From Mycobacterium sp. SMC-4 (lineage in GTDB: Bacteria; Actinomycetota; Actinomycetes; Mycobacteriales; Mycobacteriaceae), in assembly GCF_025263265.1 (NCBI RefSeq), contig NZ_CP079869.1, forward strand, positions 3,906,001-3,970,000: a stretch of DNA of 64,000 bases. The letters are read 5' to 3'. Position numbers and translations under genes: made by a program. A model generated the notes under the pieces. The model saw only the letters and a list, made by a program, of their open reading frames with translations, searched no databases and had not been told where the DNA came from. The first letter of the stretch is position 1, and every line of letters begins with the position of its first letter. Positions 9,271 to 17,776 of the stretch are shown one piece after another.

Positions 9271-9960
9271 CTAGGCCGCGGCTCCATGCTTCGCCACGAA
9301 AGCGACAGCGTTTTCCACCTGGGCCAGGCTGAGCCCGTAGTCCGCCGCGAGATCGGATGGGGCCTCACCCGCGGCGACCATTCCGGCGATCGTCGCGACC
9401 GAGACGCGACGGCCACGGAAGGTGGGTAAGCCGCTGTAGCGGTTGGGGTTGACTACGATGTCGGGAAAATCGATGTCCGGAGGGAGTTCGGCGACGAACT
9501 TCATGCCCTTGTCATCCTCCGCCAGTTGCGATTGCTGGATGACCGGCCACCCCTCGCCGAGAAGACTCTGTCCAGTGCGGACGACGACTTGAGCTTCGGC
9601 GTCGTTCGCTCGGATGGTCAGATCCTTGTCGACGACGGACAGGTAAGGCTGCAAATACGCCAACGGGTAGTCGCGGCGGTACTCCTGGCGGAGTGCACTG
9701 ACGGCCTCACGCAGACGTCGTGTGTGGATCTCTTCGCGATACTCCTTCAGGATCCGAGCCTCAACAAACTCCCCCCACGTTGCCCACTCCGTGTCGCGAG
9801 GCTCGATTCGGAGGATCGGATCGTGGTGCTTCCCAGCCCGGGAGTAGCCGTTGATCCACCGCCGAGCTGTACCCGGGCGCAGCCCAACAATGCGGTCTAC
9901 CTCGGAGTACAGGTAGACATCGCGGTCGAGCAGGTTGAGCACCGGCATGCCGGCAAGCAT
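9271..9960 (-). CDS. DUF433-containing antitoxin, VapB45 type
   Basis: A 229-residue protein. The N-terminal region DVYLYSEVDRIVGLRPGTAR followed by RWINGY looks like a MerR/HTH-type DNA reader. The C-terminal DUF433 domain (from about residue 175: GLPTFRGRRVSVATIAGMV, APSDLAADYGLSLAQVENAV) contains a second helix-turn-helix. DUF433 proteins often act as antitoxins to PIN toxins and repress their own operon. ATG 9960 gives MLAGMPVLNLL, and a second ATG twelve bases later is equally possible. Its upstream region is shared with the divergent pair beginning at 10331. Confidence 0.7.
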   Translation of the reverse strand: MLAGMPVLNLLDRDVYLYSEVDRIVGLRPGTARRWINGYSRAGKHHDPILRIEPRDTEWATWGEFVEARILKEYREEIHTRRLREAVSALRQEYRRDYPLAYLQPYLSVVDKDLTIRANDAEAQVVVRTGQSLLGEGWPVIQQSQLAEDDKGMKFVAELPPDIDFPDIVVNPNRYSGLPTFRGRRVSVATIAGMVAAGEAPSDLAADYGLSLAQVENAVAFVAKHGAAA

Positions 9961-10330
9961 GCCACATAGATACCATCGGACACCGACGAATCATCAGCCA
10001 CGGCCTCCCCGAGGACGTGTCCCTTGAACCAATTGCTATCGCGGTTCGGACATCACCAGATACTGCAAATCAGTCCATATTGGCTGCCGCCACAAGCCTT
10101 TTGCTGCAGCGAAACTGGGACATGTCCCGGGACACCAAAGCGTCCCTGTATAGATTCACTAGTACGCGAGGGGTCGGAGCCGGAAACGGTTCTCGCGAGA
10201 AAGGCGCCCCCATATGCGCAGGGCAAGCGCTGTTCTTCCCCGGCGCCGGGCCAGCCTCCAAATAAACTATTGACGTTGTATCGCATTGCTTGTAAATATT
10301 GACATACCGCAATAGTTAAGGGGATCATAG
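9961..10330. other. 370-base divergent intergenic region, no gene seen
   Basis: This region separates the VapBC-like operon (minus) from the HicAB-like operon (plus). Only short unconvincing frames are present. It holds two perfect 12-bp palindromes, GGGACATGTCCC (10117-10128) and TTCTCGCGAGAA (10190-10201), a GC-rich dyad near 10240, and an AT-rich promoter segment after 10260. It is clearly more AT-rich at the right end than the surrounding core genes. Operator sites for one or both toxin-antitoxin systems are the simplest reading. Confidence 0.5.
10270..10298 (+). promoter_or_regulatory. Sigma-70 type promoter of the HicAB-like operon
   Basis: TTGACG (10270-10275), a 17-base spacer and TAAATA (10293-10298) form a near-consensus housekeeping promoter 33 bases before the ATG at 10331. 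A second TTGACA starts at 10299. The arms CTATTG (10267) and CAATAG (10310) flank the promoter as an inverted repeat, which would suit autorepression. Confidence 0.6.
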
Positions 10331-10582
10331 GTGAACAGCGACATCGCCGACATCGCCAAGTGGGCGCGGTCGCAGGGCTGGACCGTCAACGATGACGCCA
10401 AGGGCTACACCCGGTTCTACGACCCGCAAGGCAACTACGTCGGCCGATACCCGGCGACGCCGAGCAACCCGCGCCGCCGAATGGCCGATCTGCACGTCGC
10501 GCTCCGCAAAGCGGGCCTCCAGGTCCCGCCACCGAGCAAGAAAGAACAGAAAGCCCAACGCAGAAAGGGGAAGGGCCAGTGA
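10331..10582 (+). CDS. HicA-like small protein (putative toxin)
   Basis: An 83-residue basic protein of the actinobacterial HicA-like type. It has an N-terminal helix (IADIAKWARSQGWTV), a three-strand segment (DDAKGYTRFYDPQGNYVGRY) and a closing helix (RRMADLHVALRKAGL), followed by a lysine-rich tail. HicA toxins have a dsRNA-binding fold and a catalytic His in a G-S/G-H turn. Here the turn reads KGYTRF, so Tyr stands in place of His and RNase activity is doubtful. The stop overlaps the next start as GTGA, typical of toxin-antitoxin coupling. The fold call is inferred from pattern. Confidence 0.55.
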   Translation: MNSDIADIAKWARSQGWTVNDDAKGYTRFYDPQGNYVGRYPATPSNPRRRMADLHVALRKAGLQVPPPSKKEQKAQRRKGKGQ

Positions 10583-11073
10583 GCGACTGGGTTGTGCGCA
10601 CCACCTTCGACGTCGATCCCGACGAGGCGACGATGGACGGGTGGGAGACCGCACTCGATGAGCGAGGCGTCGACGGATCGCTATCCCGGATTCCGAAGCT
10701 GCACCAGGTCACCATGACGATCTACCTACCCATCAGCGACATGATCAAGGCCACCTGCGAGGGCTACGACCTCGCCGCCGAGATCATTGGCCGGCCGCCG
10801 ATCGGGGTGGAGACGATCACCGAGGACGAGCAGCAGCGCCGCGCCGACGAGCCGACCCTGCCCGAGCTGATGTCCGCGGCAGAGATCGCCGAGGATCTCG
10901 GCGTGGCGCGCCAGCGTGTGCATCAACTGCGCGCCACCAAAGCTTTCCCGGCACCACTTGCCGAGCTGCGCGGCGGCGCGGTATGGGACGCCGCGGCGGT
11001 GCGCAAGTTCGCGCAAGAGTGGGAACGTAAGCCCGGGCGGCCCAGCCGACAAAGCCGACGAACGGGCCAATAG
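10579..11073 (+). CDS. HicB-like/HTH partner protein (putative antitoxin)
   Basis: A 164-residue protein. An N-terminal alpha/beta domain (VVRTTFDVDPDEATMDGWE through VTMTIYLP) resembles the small partner domain of HicB-like proteins. A C-terminal helix-turn-helix (SAAEIAEDLGVARQRVHQLR) is followed by a wing-like FPAPLAELRGGAVWDAAAV. It starts at GTG 10579 inside the stop of the HicA-like gene. The DNA-binding end makes it the probable autorepressor of the pair, acting on the dyad around the promoter at 10270. The toxin-antitoxin role is inferred from arrangement. Confidence 0.55.
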   Translation: MSDWVVRTTFDVDPDEATMDGWETALDERGVDGSLSRIPKLHQVTMTIYLPISDMIKATCEGYDLAAEIIGRPPIGVETITEDEQQRRADEPTLPELMSAAEIAEDLGVARQRVHQLRATKAFPAPLAELRGGAVWDAAAVRKFAQEWERKPGRPSRQSRRTGQ

Positions 11074-11121
11074 AAGCCGTCCGGGAAACTGGGAACAGGT
11101 TCAGCTAGCGAATGTCCAAGC

Positions 11122-11988
11122 TCAGGAGAGCTTCGCGTCCCAGCCGCGTGGCGTGCGTCTCAAGATGTCAAGCAACTGCTCCGACATGGCCACGGCTTTC
11201 TGAAGGTCGTCGTTCGAAATCGGTGCCGAATGGGCAACCGTATTCCGCGCGGCCCTGACGATCTGAAGCTCGTCGGCGAAAACATTCCGGAAACGATGGG
11301 AATCTTCGGCTGTCACGGGAACTCTAGGAACCGCATCTCGCCCTGGTCGATATGGAGGCAAATCAAGTGTGGCAGCGAGCATTTCCCAATTATCAATTAG
11401 CTGCAAGGCTAGTCTGGCGTCAACTCGATCGGGCGAACCCTCTTGCGTGTCAGACGCCAATGGGCTAGGCGCAAGACCTTTAGTCAAAGGAGGCACTAGA
11501 CCTTCAAGGAAGACTCTGCCCTTGTCTGGTAGGTCCGACGACAGGCGCTTGAGAAATTCTTCGCCGATGAACACGTTGTTCCCGGTCGCCTGGGCGTTGG
11601 CGGCGGCCAGATTATCGACCCTCAAGCTCTGCATGTGCAATTGGGTTTCGAGTTTGTCGGCTTTCGCTTCCGACGCTGCCGCCTTGCCTTCGGCTGCTTG
11701 CAACCGAGCCTTAAACGACAAGCCAAAGACGCCGACTTCACTCATGTCGGGCGCAAGCATCAAGAGAATCAGCAAAGCCACTGCGACCACACCCGCGTCC
11801 GTGACACTCGGGCCGTCGCAAGTCCTGGTTTCGGTCGAACCGTCTTCCCCGGTCACCGTTTCGAGCGAGCAGATTTCGAAGTCGCCCGCCAGCAGTCCCC
11901 AGACACACCAGATGAGAACTCCCACTCCGATCGTCCAGCGAAGAGCCCTAAACGAGTTGGCTCTCAAGAAGGTCCACGCCTTACTCAC
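11122..11988 (-). CDS. Membrane-anchored protein with C-terminal HEPN-like domain
   Basis: A 288-residue protein. Two membrane helices near the N-terminus (about residues 18-34 and 65-80) flank a short loop with two cysteines. A coiled-coil stretch rich in Ala, Lys and Glu follows (about 92-132), then a linker and a helical C-terminal domain. That domain carries RNTVAH (Arg248-His253), which fits the Rx4-6H signature of HEPN RNases. The start is GTG 11988 behind a GGGGGA box. No named family is recognised. A membrane-tethered RNase, perhaps for phage defence, is an inference from this layout and the island location. Confidence 0.55.
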   Translation of the reverse strand: MSKAWTFLRANSFRALRWTIGVGVLIWCVWGLLAGDFEICSLETVTGEDGSTETRTCDGPSVTDAGVVAVALLILLMLAPDMSEVGVFGLSFKARLQAAEGKAAASEAKADKLETQLHMQSLRVDNLAAANAQATGNNVFIGEEFLKRLSSDLPDKGRVFLEGLVPPLTKGLAPSPLASDTQEGSPDRVDARLALQLIDNWEMLAATLDLPPYRPGRDAVPRVPVTAEDSHRFRNVFADELQIVRAARNTVAHSAPISNDDLQKAVAMSEQLLDILRRTPRGWDAKLS

Positions 11989-12087
11989 CTAGTCCCCCGT
12001 TTCGCGTACCTTGCACCGGACCCACAACTGCTGCTAAGGCGCCACGTTAGAAATGTAGACCAAGAGTATTCCGACAGCGGCGTGACG

Positions 12088-12495
12088 TCATTCGGTGATG
12101 CGACACAGTTTCCGGACAGCGGCAAGACCCTCGGGGGTCCCGGCCCAGTGTTTCTCGATGGCCTCGGCGCCGGCCGTGCGTGTGACGTAGCGCAATACCA
12201 GCGCGACGATGACGGCGTCGTCGACGAAGCCCAGCACGGGGACGAAGTCCGGCACCACGTCGATCGGTAGCGCCAGGTAGCCGAACAGCAGGACCAGCCA
12301 GATCCGCACGGCCTTCGGCGTGGCCGGGTCCGTGGCCAGCCGCTTGAGCAGCCGGATGACGTCGGGCAGCAGGCGCACGGCGTCCTTCAGACGGGCATCG
12401 TCGGGCTTGGCCAGCCACAGCGCCACGATCAGCAGCAGCCACAGCAGCACGACGCCACCCACCACGCCCAGCACCAGGGACAGCCAATAGGGCAC
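12088..12495 (-). CDS. DUF1232 (YkvA-like) membrane protein
   Basis: A 135-residue protein with one strong N-terminal membrane helix (residues about 5-28) and a second hydrophobic segment carrying the DUF1232 signature: LLFGYLALPIDVVPDFVPVL followed by GFVDDAVIV. The family is widespread and its biochemical role is not established. It is read in the same direction as the restriction-modification pair upstream, 22 bases from the endonuclease stop, so it may share its transcript. It could equally be core genome marking the end of the island. Confidence 0.8.
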   Translation of the reverse strand: MPYWLSLVLGVVGGVVLLWLLLIVALWLAKPDDARLKDAVRLLPDVIRLLKRLATDPATPKAVRIWLVLLFGYLALPIDVVPDFVPVLGFVDDAVIVALVLRYVTRTAGAEAIEKHWAGTPEGLAAVRKLCRITE

Positions 12496-12517
12496 CTAAA
12501 TCCTCAGCTCTGCGCCG

Positions 12518-13261
12518 CTATTTGCTTCGGGCTTTCTTGATGCTGCCCTCGCCGGTCGCCTCGTACATGTCGAAGTTGCGCTCCACGGTCAGCTCGATCA
12601 GGTCGTCGAACACCGCCCCCAACGCGACCGGCGCGTCCGGATTGTCCACCTCGTGGCAGACGACCGACGGCGCTGCGGGGTCGGTGTCGACCAACAGCAC
12701 ATAGAGTCGCTCGAACTGCTCGTCGCGGTCGGCGGGGTCGGCTCGCCCGGTGAACAAGCGGAACCGGGGAAACACGTTCTGAAAGGTGCTGTTGCGCCGA
12801 TCGGTGTCGTCGCCGGCCGCGCCGATGTCGAGGAAGAGGAAGCCGGCCACGACCGCGAAGGGGAACCGGCGATGCAGCGTGGTCGACTCGAACAACAGGT
12901 CACCGCGCCGGTTGGTCAGGTTCTTCTGGAAGCCGCCGCTCTGCTTGTCGCGGAACATGATGGTCTTGACCGAACAGGCCAGCAGCAGGCCGGATTCCTC
13001 GGTGGCCCAGGAGACGTCGACCTTCTTGGCGCCCAACCCGCCGGCCAGTCTGCGCTCCGCGCCCGAGTGCCCGGGGTCTCCGGGTTCGCCCGGCCGAGCA
13101 CCCTCCATTCCGCGCAGGCGCAGTTCGTGGGCGATCGCCAGCGCCAGCGTGGTGCTGATCTTGAGGCCCCACGGATTCTTCTGGCTTTGCGCGGCGTCGT
13201 CGGGGGGCTTGGGCCCCGCGGCCGTGATCGCCTCGAGGATCAGATCGTCAATCCGAGCCAC
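12518..13261 (-). CDS. Putative type II restriction endonuclease
   Basis: A 247-residue soluble protein paired with a DNA methylase. The core matches the PD-(D/E)xK layout. Glu46 lies in a helix (ALAIAHELRLRG), Asp82 starts KVDVSW, and Lys99 sits in CSVKTI, so Asp82 and Ser97-x-Lys99 would form the metal site. FRDKQSGGFQKNLTNRRGDL may be a DNA-contact loop. The gene starts at GTG 13261 and overlaps the methylase end by 14 bases, which fixes the pair as one unit. The recognition sequence cannot be read from the gene. The endonuclease call rests on the core pattern and the partner. Confidence 0.6.
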   Translation of the reverse strand: MARIDDLILEAITAAGPKPPDDAAQSQKNPWGLKISTTLALAIAHELRLRGMEGARPGEPGDPGHSGAERRLAGGLGAKKVDVSWATEESGLLLACSVKTIMFRDKQSGGFQKNLTNRRGDLLFESTTLHRRFPFAVVAGFLFLDIGAAGDDTDRRNSTFQNVFPRFRLFTGRADPADRDEQFERLYVLLVDTDPAAPSVVCHEVDNPDAPVALGAVFDDLIELTVERNFDMYEATGEGSIKKARSK

Positions 13262-14912
13262 GGCGACCCCTGGCGACCCGACGGGCCCTCAGTTCGGCGT
13301 GAGCCTCGCGCAGCACGCCGACCGCGGATCGCGCCATGCCCAGCTCACCGATCAGCAGAACGTCGTCGACCAAGGTGGAGGCTTCCAGCAGCTCGCCCCG
13401 GCGCAGCAGGGCGGCCACGTGCGGGCGGATCGCGGTCAGCCGCTCGGCTGCCGCCTGCACCAGCGCCGCCGGCGGTACCGGCAACCGGTCGGCCTCGCGC
13501 GGCTCCAGCTTGAGCATCCCGCCCCCGTAGGCGCGGCCGACGGTCTCGGCGCCCAGCAAGGTCATCGAGGTCAGCGACGCCAACGGCAGCAGCGCCTTGC
13601 CAAGCTTGCCGAGCTTGGCATCGAGGTAGACACCGTGCACTGAGTTGAGGTGTGCGGCCCTGGCCGTGTTGGTCGACAGGCGTGGGGTGTCGGCATTCAT
13701 GTAGGTCAGCAACAGATCAGCCGGAGCCAGATTCGGCACCCGCCACCACGGCGTACGCACACGGCACTTGTAAGCGGTGTGGACGCCGGCCGCCTCCCCG
13801 GCTGCGATGTAGGCCCACGCTGCCGGCGACGGCTCACCCGCCGGGCGGAACAGCCAGGTGGCCGACCCGCTACGGCCCAGCGCGTTGAGCGCGGCCGCAC
13901 CGAACGCCAGCCCCCGCAGATGCCGACTGCCCGGTGGCGAGAGTCGCAGCACGTCGGTGGATTCCAGCCCGAGGTCGGCCACCCGTGCGGGTGACAACGC
14001 GAAGTACTTGTTGTTGCCGGTGACCATGCCCAGCGTGGTGTCCCCCCAGCTCTCCAGCACGGTGAAGCCGCCCTCGGAGAGCAGATCGGTGTACGCCGAC
14101 AACGCGTCGGCCGACATCAGCGAGGGTGTCCACTTCTCCTCGGGCCGCACCGGGGTCCAGGTCCTCCCGGCGGCGATGGTGGCCAATTCGGCGGCGTTTC
14201 GCGCCTGGTAGATCGAGGCGTGGTCGGTCGGCCCCTGCCGGTAGCCGTCGGCCAGCAGCAGCAGCACCTCCTCCTGCGCGTCGGGGAACAACCGCTCGGT
14301 GAACAACACCAGGTCGACTCGGGCGAACGACGCCAACAGGAACCGACGTACCTCGGCCGCGTAGTTGACGCTGAGCAACTCCGCCGGCAGGACCAGGCCC
14401 ATGCGGCCGCCCGGTTTGAGGAACAACGCCGAATGCACCGCGAACGCTGCCCAGCTCGAGGCCAGGTTGGTCAACCCGACACCGGCCCGCAGTGCCGCCG
14501 CGCGGGACCGGGCCCGCGCAGTGCCGGAGAAGTCCTGGTAGCGGATGTAGGGCGGGTTACCGATCACCACGTCGTAGCTGCCGGTCGGGTCGACGGTGAA
14601 GAAGTCGCCCACCCGCACGCGGGCACGGATTCCGGCGCTGCGCAACAACGTACGCGCGGCGCGGGCCGAGGCGGCGTGCAGCTCGATGCCATCGAGGGCG
14701 GCGAATTGGCCGCGGCCCTCGGATGCACGCAGCGCCGCCAACCGGTCCACCGCCGCCAACAGAAACGCCGCCTCACCACATGACGGTTCGAGGATGCGAT
14801 CGGTGGTACCTCGGACCGCCCACTCGGTGACATACCGGGCGACGGACTCGGGAGTGAAGAACGCGCCGCGCGCCTTGCGTTGCGCCGCGGTATCACCGCC
14901 CTCCGTCACCAT
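13248..14912 (-). CDS. N6-adenine DNA methyltransferase of a restriction-modification pair
   Basis: A gamma-class type II methylase of about 554 residues. GAFFTPE (residues 16-22) opens the domain, LEPSCGEAAF (41-50) is the S-adenosylmethionine loop and GNPPY (118-122) is the catalytic motif of N6-adenine enzymes. A long C-terminal half provides target recognition (CRVRTPWWRVPNLAPADLLL). ATG 14912 is chosen because it lies 16 residues before the first motif; TTG 14940-14942 is an alternative. The frame is open much further upstream, but that part lies inside the ATPase gene. The 3' end overlaps the endonuclease start. Confidence 0.85.
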   Translation of the reverse strand: MVTEGGDTAAQRKARGAFFTPESVARYVTEWAVRGTTDRILEPSCGEAAFLLAAVDRLAALRASEGRGQFAALDGIELHAASARAARTLLRSAGIRARVRVGDFFTVDPTGSYDVVIGNPPYIRYQDFSGTARARSRAAALRAGVGLTNLASSWAAFAVHSALFLKPGGRMGLVLPAELLSVNYAAEVRRFLLASFARVDLVLFTERLFPDAQEEVLLLLADGYRQGPTDHASIYQARNAAELATIAAGRTWTPVRPEEKWTPSLMSADALSAYTDLLSEGGFTVLESWGDTTLGMVTGNNKYFALSPARVADLGLESTDVLRLSPPGSRHLRGLAFGAAALNALGRSGSATWLFRPAGEPSPAAWAYIAAGEAAGVHTAYKCRVRTPWWRVPNLAPADLLLTYMNADTPRLSTNTARAAHLNSVHGVYLDAKLGKLGKALLPLASLTSMTLLGAETVGRAYGGGMLKLEPREADRLPVPPAALVQAAAERLTAIRPHVAALLRRGELLEASTLVDDVLLIGELGMARSAVGVLREAHAELRARRVARGRRGSD

Positions 14913-14983
14913 GTCCAGAATCTTGCCCTGCCGGGCCGACAAACCAGCGGTGACACCCGAGAACGACGCCCGTGCCGGCCCGC

Positions 14984-17701
14984 TCAGTACCCGAGCCGAA
15001 AGCCGACGGCCTTGGCGGCCTCGACGATGAGAAAGATCACCACCGAGAACCCCAGCGCCACGCTCCACCCCAGCAACGTGATCGGGGCGGTTTGGAACCA
15101 GGTGTTCATGAACGGCGCGTAGATGAACACCAGCTGCAGTGCCAACAGCACCCCCACCATCCGCCACACCCACGGATTACCCCGCAGCGCGGCCGCACGC
15201 AGGCTGGAGCGAGACACGAACCGGCAGTTGAACAGGTAGGCCATCTGCCCCATCGCCAGCATGTTCACCGCGGCAGTCTGCGCCACCGCCAGCGGGTAAC
15301 CATTGGCCCGTCCGATGAAGAAGATGGCCAGTGCCGCACCCGCGACCAACACCGACACCAACGCGATCATCGACACATCGGCCAATCGCACCACCGGCTG
15401 GGTGGCCGGCCGGGGCGGCCGGGTCATCAGCCCCTCTTCGGCCTTCTCGAACACCAGCGCCAGGGCCAGCGTCACCCCGGTCACCAGGTTGATCCACAGG
15501 ATCTGCACCGGCTGCAGTGGCAGCGCAAACCCGAACAATACGGCCACCAGGATCACCAGCGACTGAGATCCGTTGGTGGGCAACAGGAACAACACCGATT
15601 TACGGATGTTGTCGTAGATTCGGCGACCCTCTTCGACAGCGCGCTCGATGGTGGCGAAATTGTCGTCGGCCAGCACGATGCCGGCCGCTTCCTTGGTCGC
15701 TTCGGTGCCCTTGACCCCCATCGCGACGCCGATGTCGGCCCGGGTCAAGGCAGGTGCGTCGTTGACGCCGTCCCCGGTCATCGCGACCACGTCACCCTCG
15801 GCCTGCAACGCGCTGACGATGCGCAGTTTGTGCTCTGGACTGGTCCGGGCGAAGACGTCGACCTGCCCCACCGCCTCACGTAGCCGCGGCTGGCTCATCG
15901 CCTGCAAGTCGGCTCCGGTCAACGCCGACGGTTCACCCGCGTCACCGATGCCCATCTCACGCGCGATGGCCTTGGCGGTGCCGACGTGGTCGCCGGTGAT
16001 CATCTTGACCCGGATGCCGGCGCTGTGGCAGGTCTGGATCGCGGCGATGGCTTCCGGGCGGGGCGGGTCGACGATGCCGACGATGCCGAGGAATTCCAAC
16101 CCGGCATCGACATCGGCGATGTCGATGGTCTGCGCGTCTTCGGCGGGCCGCCGCGCCGCGGCGAGCACCCGCAAACCCTGGTGGCTGAGTTCGTCGATGC
16201 GCGCATGCCAGAAGTCGCGGTCCAGCGGCTCGGCCGTTCCGGCGCGCGATTGGGTGCTCGATCGGTCGAGCAGGCGGTCCGGGGCTCCCTTGACGTGCAT
16301 CCACCGCAGGCCGTCGGGGGCCTCGTCGAGAGTGACCATGAACTTGTGCTCGGATTCGAACGGGATCTCGGCGCGCCGGATCATCGGCTGCTCGACGCCG
16401 GCCTTGTGTGCCAGCGCGCGCAGCGACCCTTCGGTCGGTTCTCCGACCACCCGCCAGCGGCCGTCGGTCTCGACCAGTCTGGAGTCGTTGCACTGTGACA
16501 TCGCGACCACCAGTGCCCGCAGGTCCGGATGCAGGTCCAAACCGGCGGCGGCGCCGTCGAGTTCGATCTCGCCGTGCGGGGCGTAACCGGCACCGGTCAC
16601 GTCGAACCGGTGGCGGGCGGTGACGACGGTGCGCACCGTCATCTCGTTCTGGGTCAGGGTGCCGGTCTTGTCCGAGCAGATCACGTTGACCGATCCCAGC
16701 GCCTCGACCGCCGGTAGCTTGCGGGTGATGGCCTTACGACGGGCCATCTGCTGAACCCCGAGCGCCAACGTCACCGTCACCACCGCCGGCAGACCTTCGG
16801 GGATGGCGGCCACCGCGAATGCGATTGCCGCGGAAATGAGTTCGTCGACGGAAAACTGGTGAAAAACACTACCGATGACCAGCATCACCGCCGCCATCGC
16901 CAAGATCAGCACCGACAGCTGGCGGCCGAACTGCGCCAACTTGCGAGTCAAGGGCGTGTCGATGCCCTCGACCTCGGTGATCAACGTCTGGATCCGTCCG
17001 ATTTCGGTGGCCGTACCCGTCGCGGTCGCCACTCCGACTCCGGTACCCGCGGCCACGATGGTGCCGGAGTACACCATCGAGGTCCGGTCGCCGAGACCGG
17101 CATCGGACTCGACATGGGTGACGCTCTTGGCGGCCGGCACCGATTCGCCGGTCAATGCCGACTCTTCGACCCGCAGATTGTTGACCTCCAACAGGCGCAG
17201 ATCAGCGGGGATGCGATCACCGGAGCCGATGCGCACCACGTCGCCGGGCACCACCGTCTCGGCATCGACGTCGGTCCACTGTCCGTCACGCAGCACCCGA
17301 GCCGATACCGACAACATCTCGCGGATGCTGTCGAGCGCCTTCTCGGCCTTGCCCTCCTGCAGATAGCCGACGACGCTGTTGATGATCGCCGCGGCGCCGA
17401 TGACCGCGGCATCGATCCAGTCGCCCAGAATCGCCTTGAGCACCGCGCCCGCGATCAGGATGTAGATCAGCACGTTGTTGAACTGCGCGAGAAAGCGCAC
17501 CAGCGGCGAGCGGTGCGGTGGTGCGGGCAGTCGGTTCGGGCCGGTCTCGGCGAGTCGAGTCTCGGCGTCGGCCGACTCCAGACCGGCAGCGGTGGTGCGC
17601 AGCGCGGCCAGGATGTCGGCGCGGCTGCGGGCATGCGCCAGACCGGCGAACTCGGCGTCCTCGACCTCCCGTTGGGCTGTTGCGTCAGGTCCGCGACTCA
17701 T
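14984..17701 (-). CDS. ctpF: P2A-type cation-transporting ATPase, CtpF-like
   Basis: A 905-residue P-type ATPase with all class motifs. It has an N-terminal cation-ATPase domain, TM1-2 (about 75-112), the actuator loop LTGES (183-187), TM4 with PEGLP (301-305, the Ca-type signature) and the phosphorylation site DKTGTLT (Asp344). The hinge TGDGVNDAPAL and six C-terminal membrane helices follow. It moves divalent cations, probably calcium, out across the plasma membrane. The length and motifs agree with what I recall of CtpF from M. tuberculosis. No DosR-type operator was sought in detail. Confidence 0.8.
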   Translation of the reverse strand: MSRGPDATAQREVEDAEFAGLAHARSRADILAALRTTAAGLESADAETRLAETGPNRLPAPPHRSPLVRFLAQFNNVLIYILIAGAVLKAILGDWIDAAVIGAAAIINSVVGYLQEGKAEKALDSIREMLSVSARVLRDGQWTDVDAETVVPGDVVRIGSGDRIPADLRLLEVNNLRVEESALTGESVPAAKSVTHVESDAGLGDRTSMVYSGTIVAAGTGVGVATATGTATEIGRIQTLITEVEGIDTPLTRKLAQFGRQLSVLILAMAAVMLVIGSVFHQFSVDELISAAIAFAVAAIPEGLPAVVTVTLALGVQQMARRKAITRKLPAVEALGSVNVICSDKTGTLTQNEMTVRTVVTARHRFDVTGAGYAPHGEIELDGAAAGLDLHPDLRALVVAMSQCNDSRLVETDGRWRVVGEPTEGSLRALAHKAGVEQPMIRRAEIPFESEHKFMVTLDEAPDGLRWMHVKGAPDRLLDRSSTQSRAGTAEPLDRDFWHARIDELSHQGLRVLAAARRPAEDAQTIDIADVDAGLEFLGIVGIVDPPRPEAIAAIQTCHSAGIRVKMITGDHVGTAKAIAREMGIGDAGEPSALTGADLQAMSQPRLREAVGQVDVFARTSPEHKLRIVSALQAEGDVVAMTGDGVNDAPALTRADIGVAMGVKGTEATKEAAGIVLADDNFATIERAVEEGRRIYDNIRKSVLFLLPTNGSQSLVILVAVLFGFALPLQPVQILWINLVTGVTLALALVFEKAEEGLMTRPPRPATQPVVRLADVSMIALVSVLVAGAALAIFFIGRANGYPLAVAQTAAVNMLAMGQMAYLFNCRFVSRSSLRAAALRGNPWVWRMVGVLLALQLVFIYAPFMNTWFQTAPITLLGWSVALGFSVVIFLIVEAAKAVGFRLGY

Positions 17702-17776
17702 GCCCCGATGCTTACGGTTCCCCGAGCGGTGTGCAACCGACCGAAAGTCACCTGTCCCAACGGGTGGACGATCCGA

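Noticed and set aside
10117..10128. GGGACATGTCCC palindrome as a stand-alone regulatory finding
   Set aside because: A 12-bp palindrome can occur by chance in 64 kb, and it is far from either start codon. It is kept only as part of the intergenic description.
5366..12087. Search for a second tRNA-Arg 3' end marking the far island boundary
   Set aside because: No convincing copy of the tRNA end was found by eye, so no att repeat is annotated.
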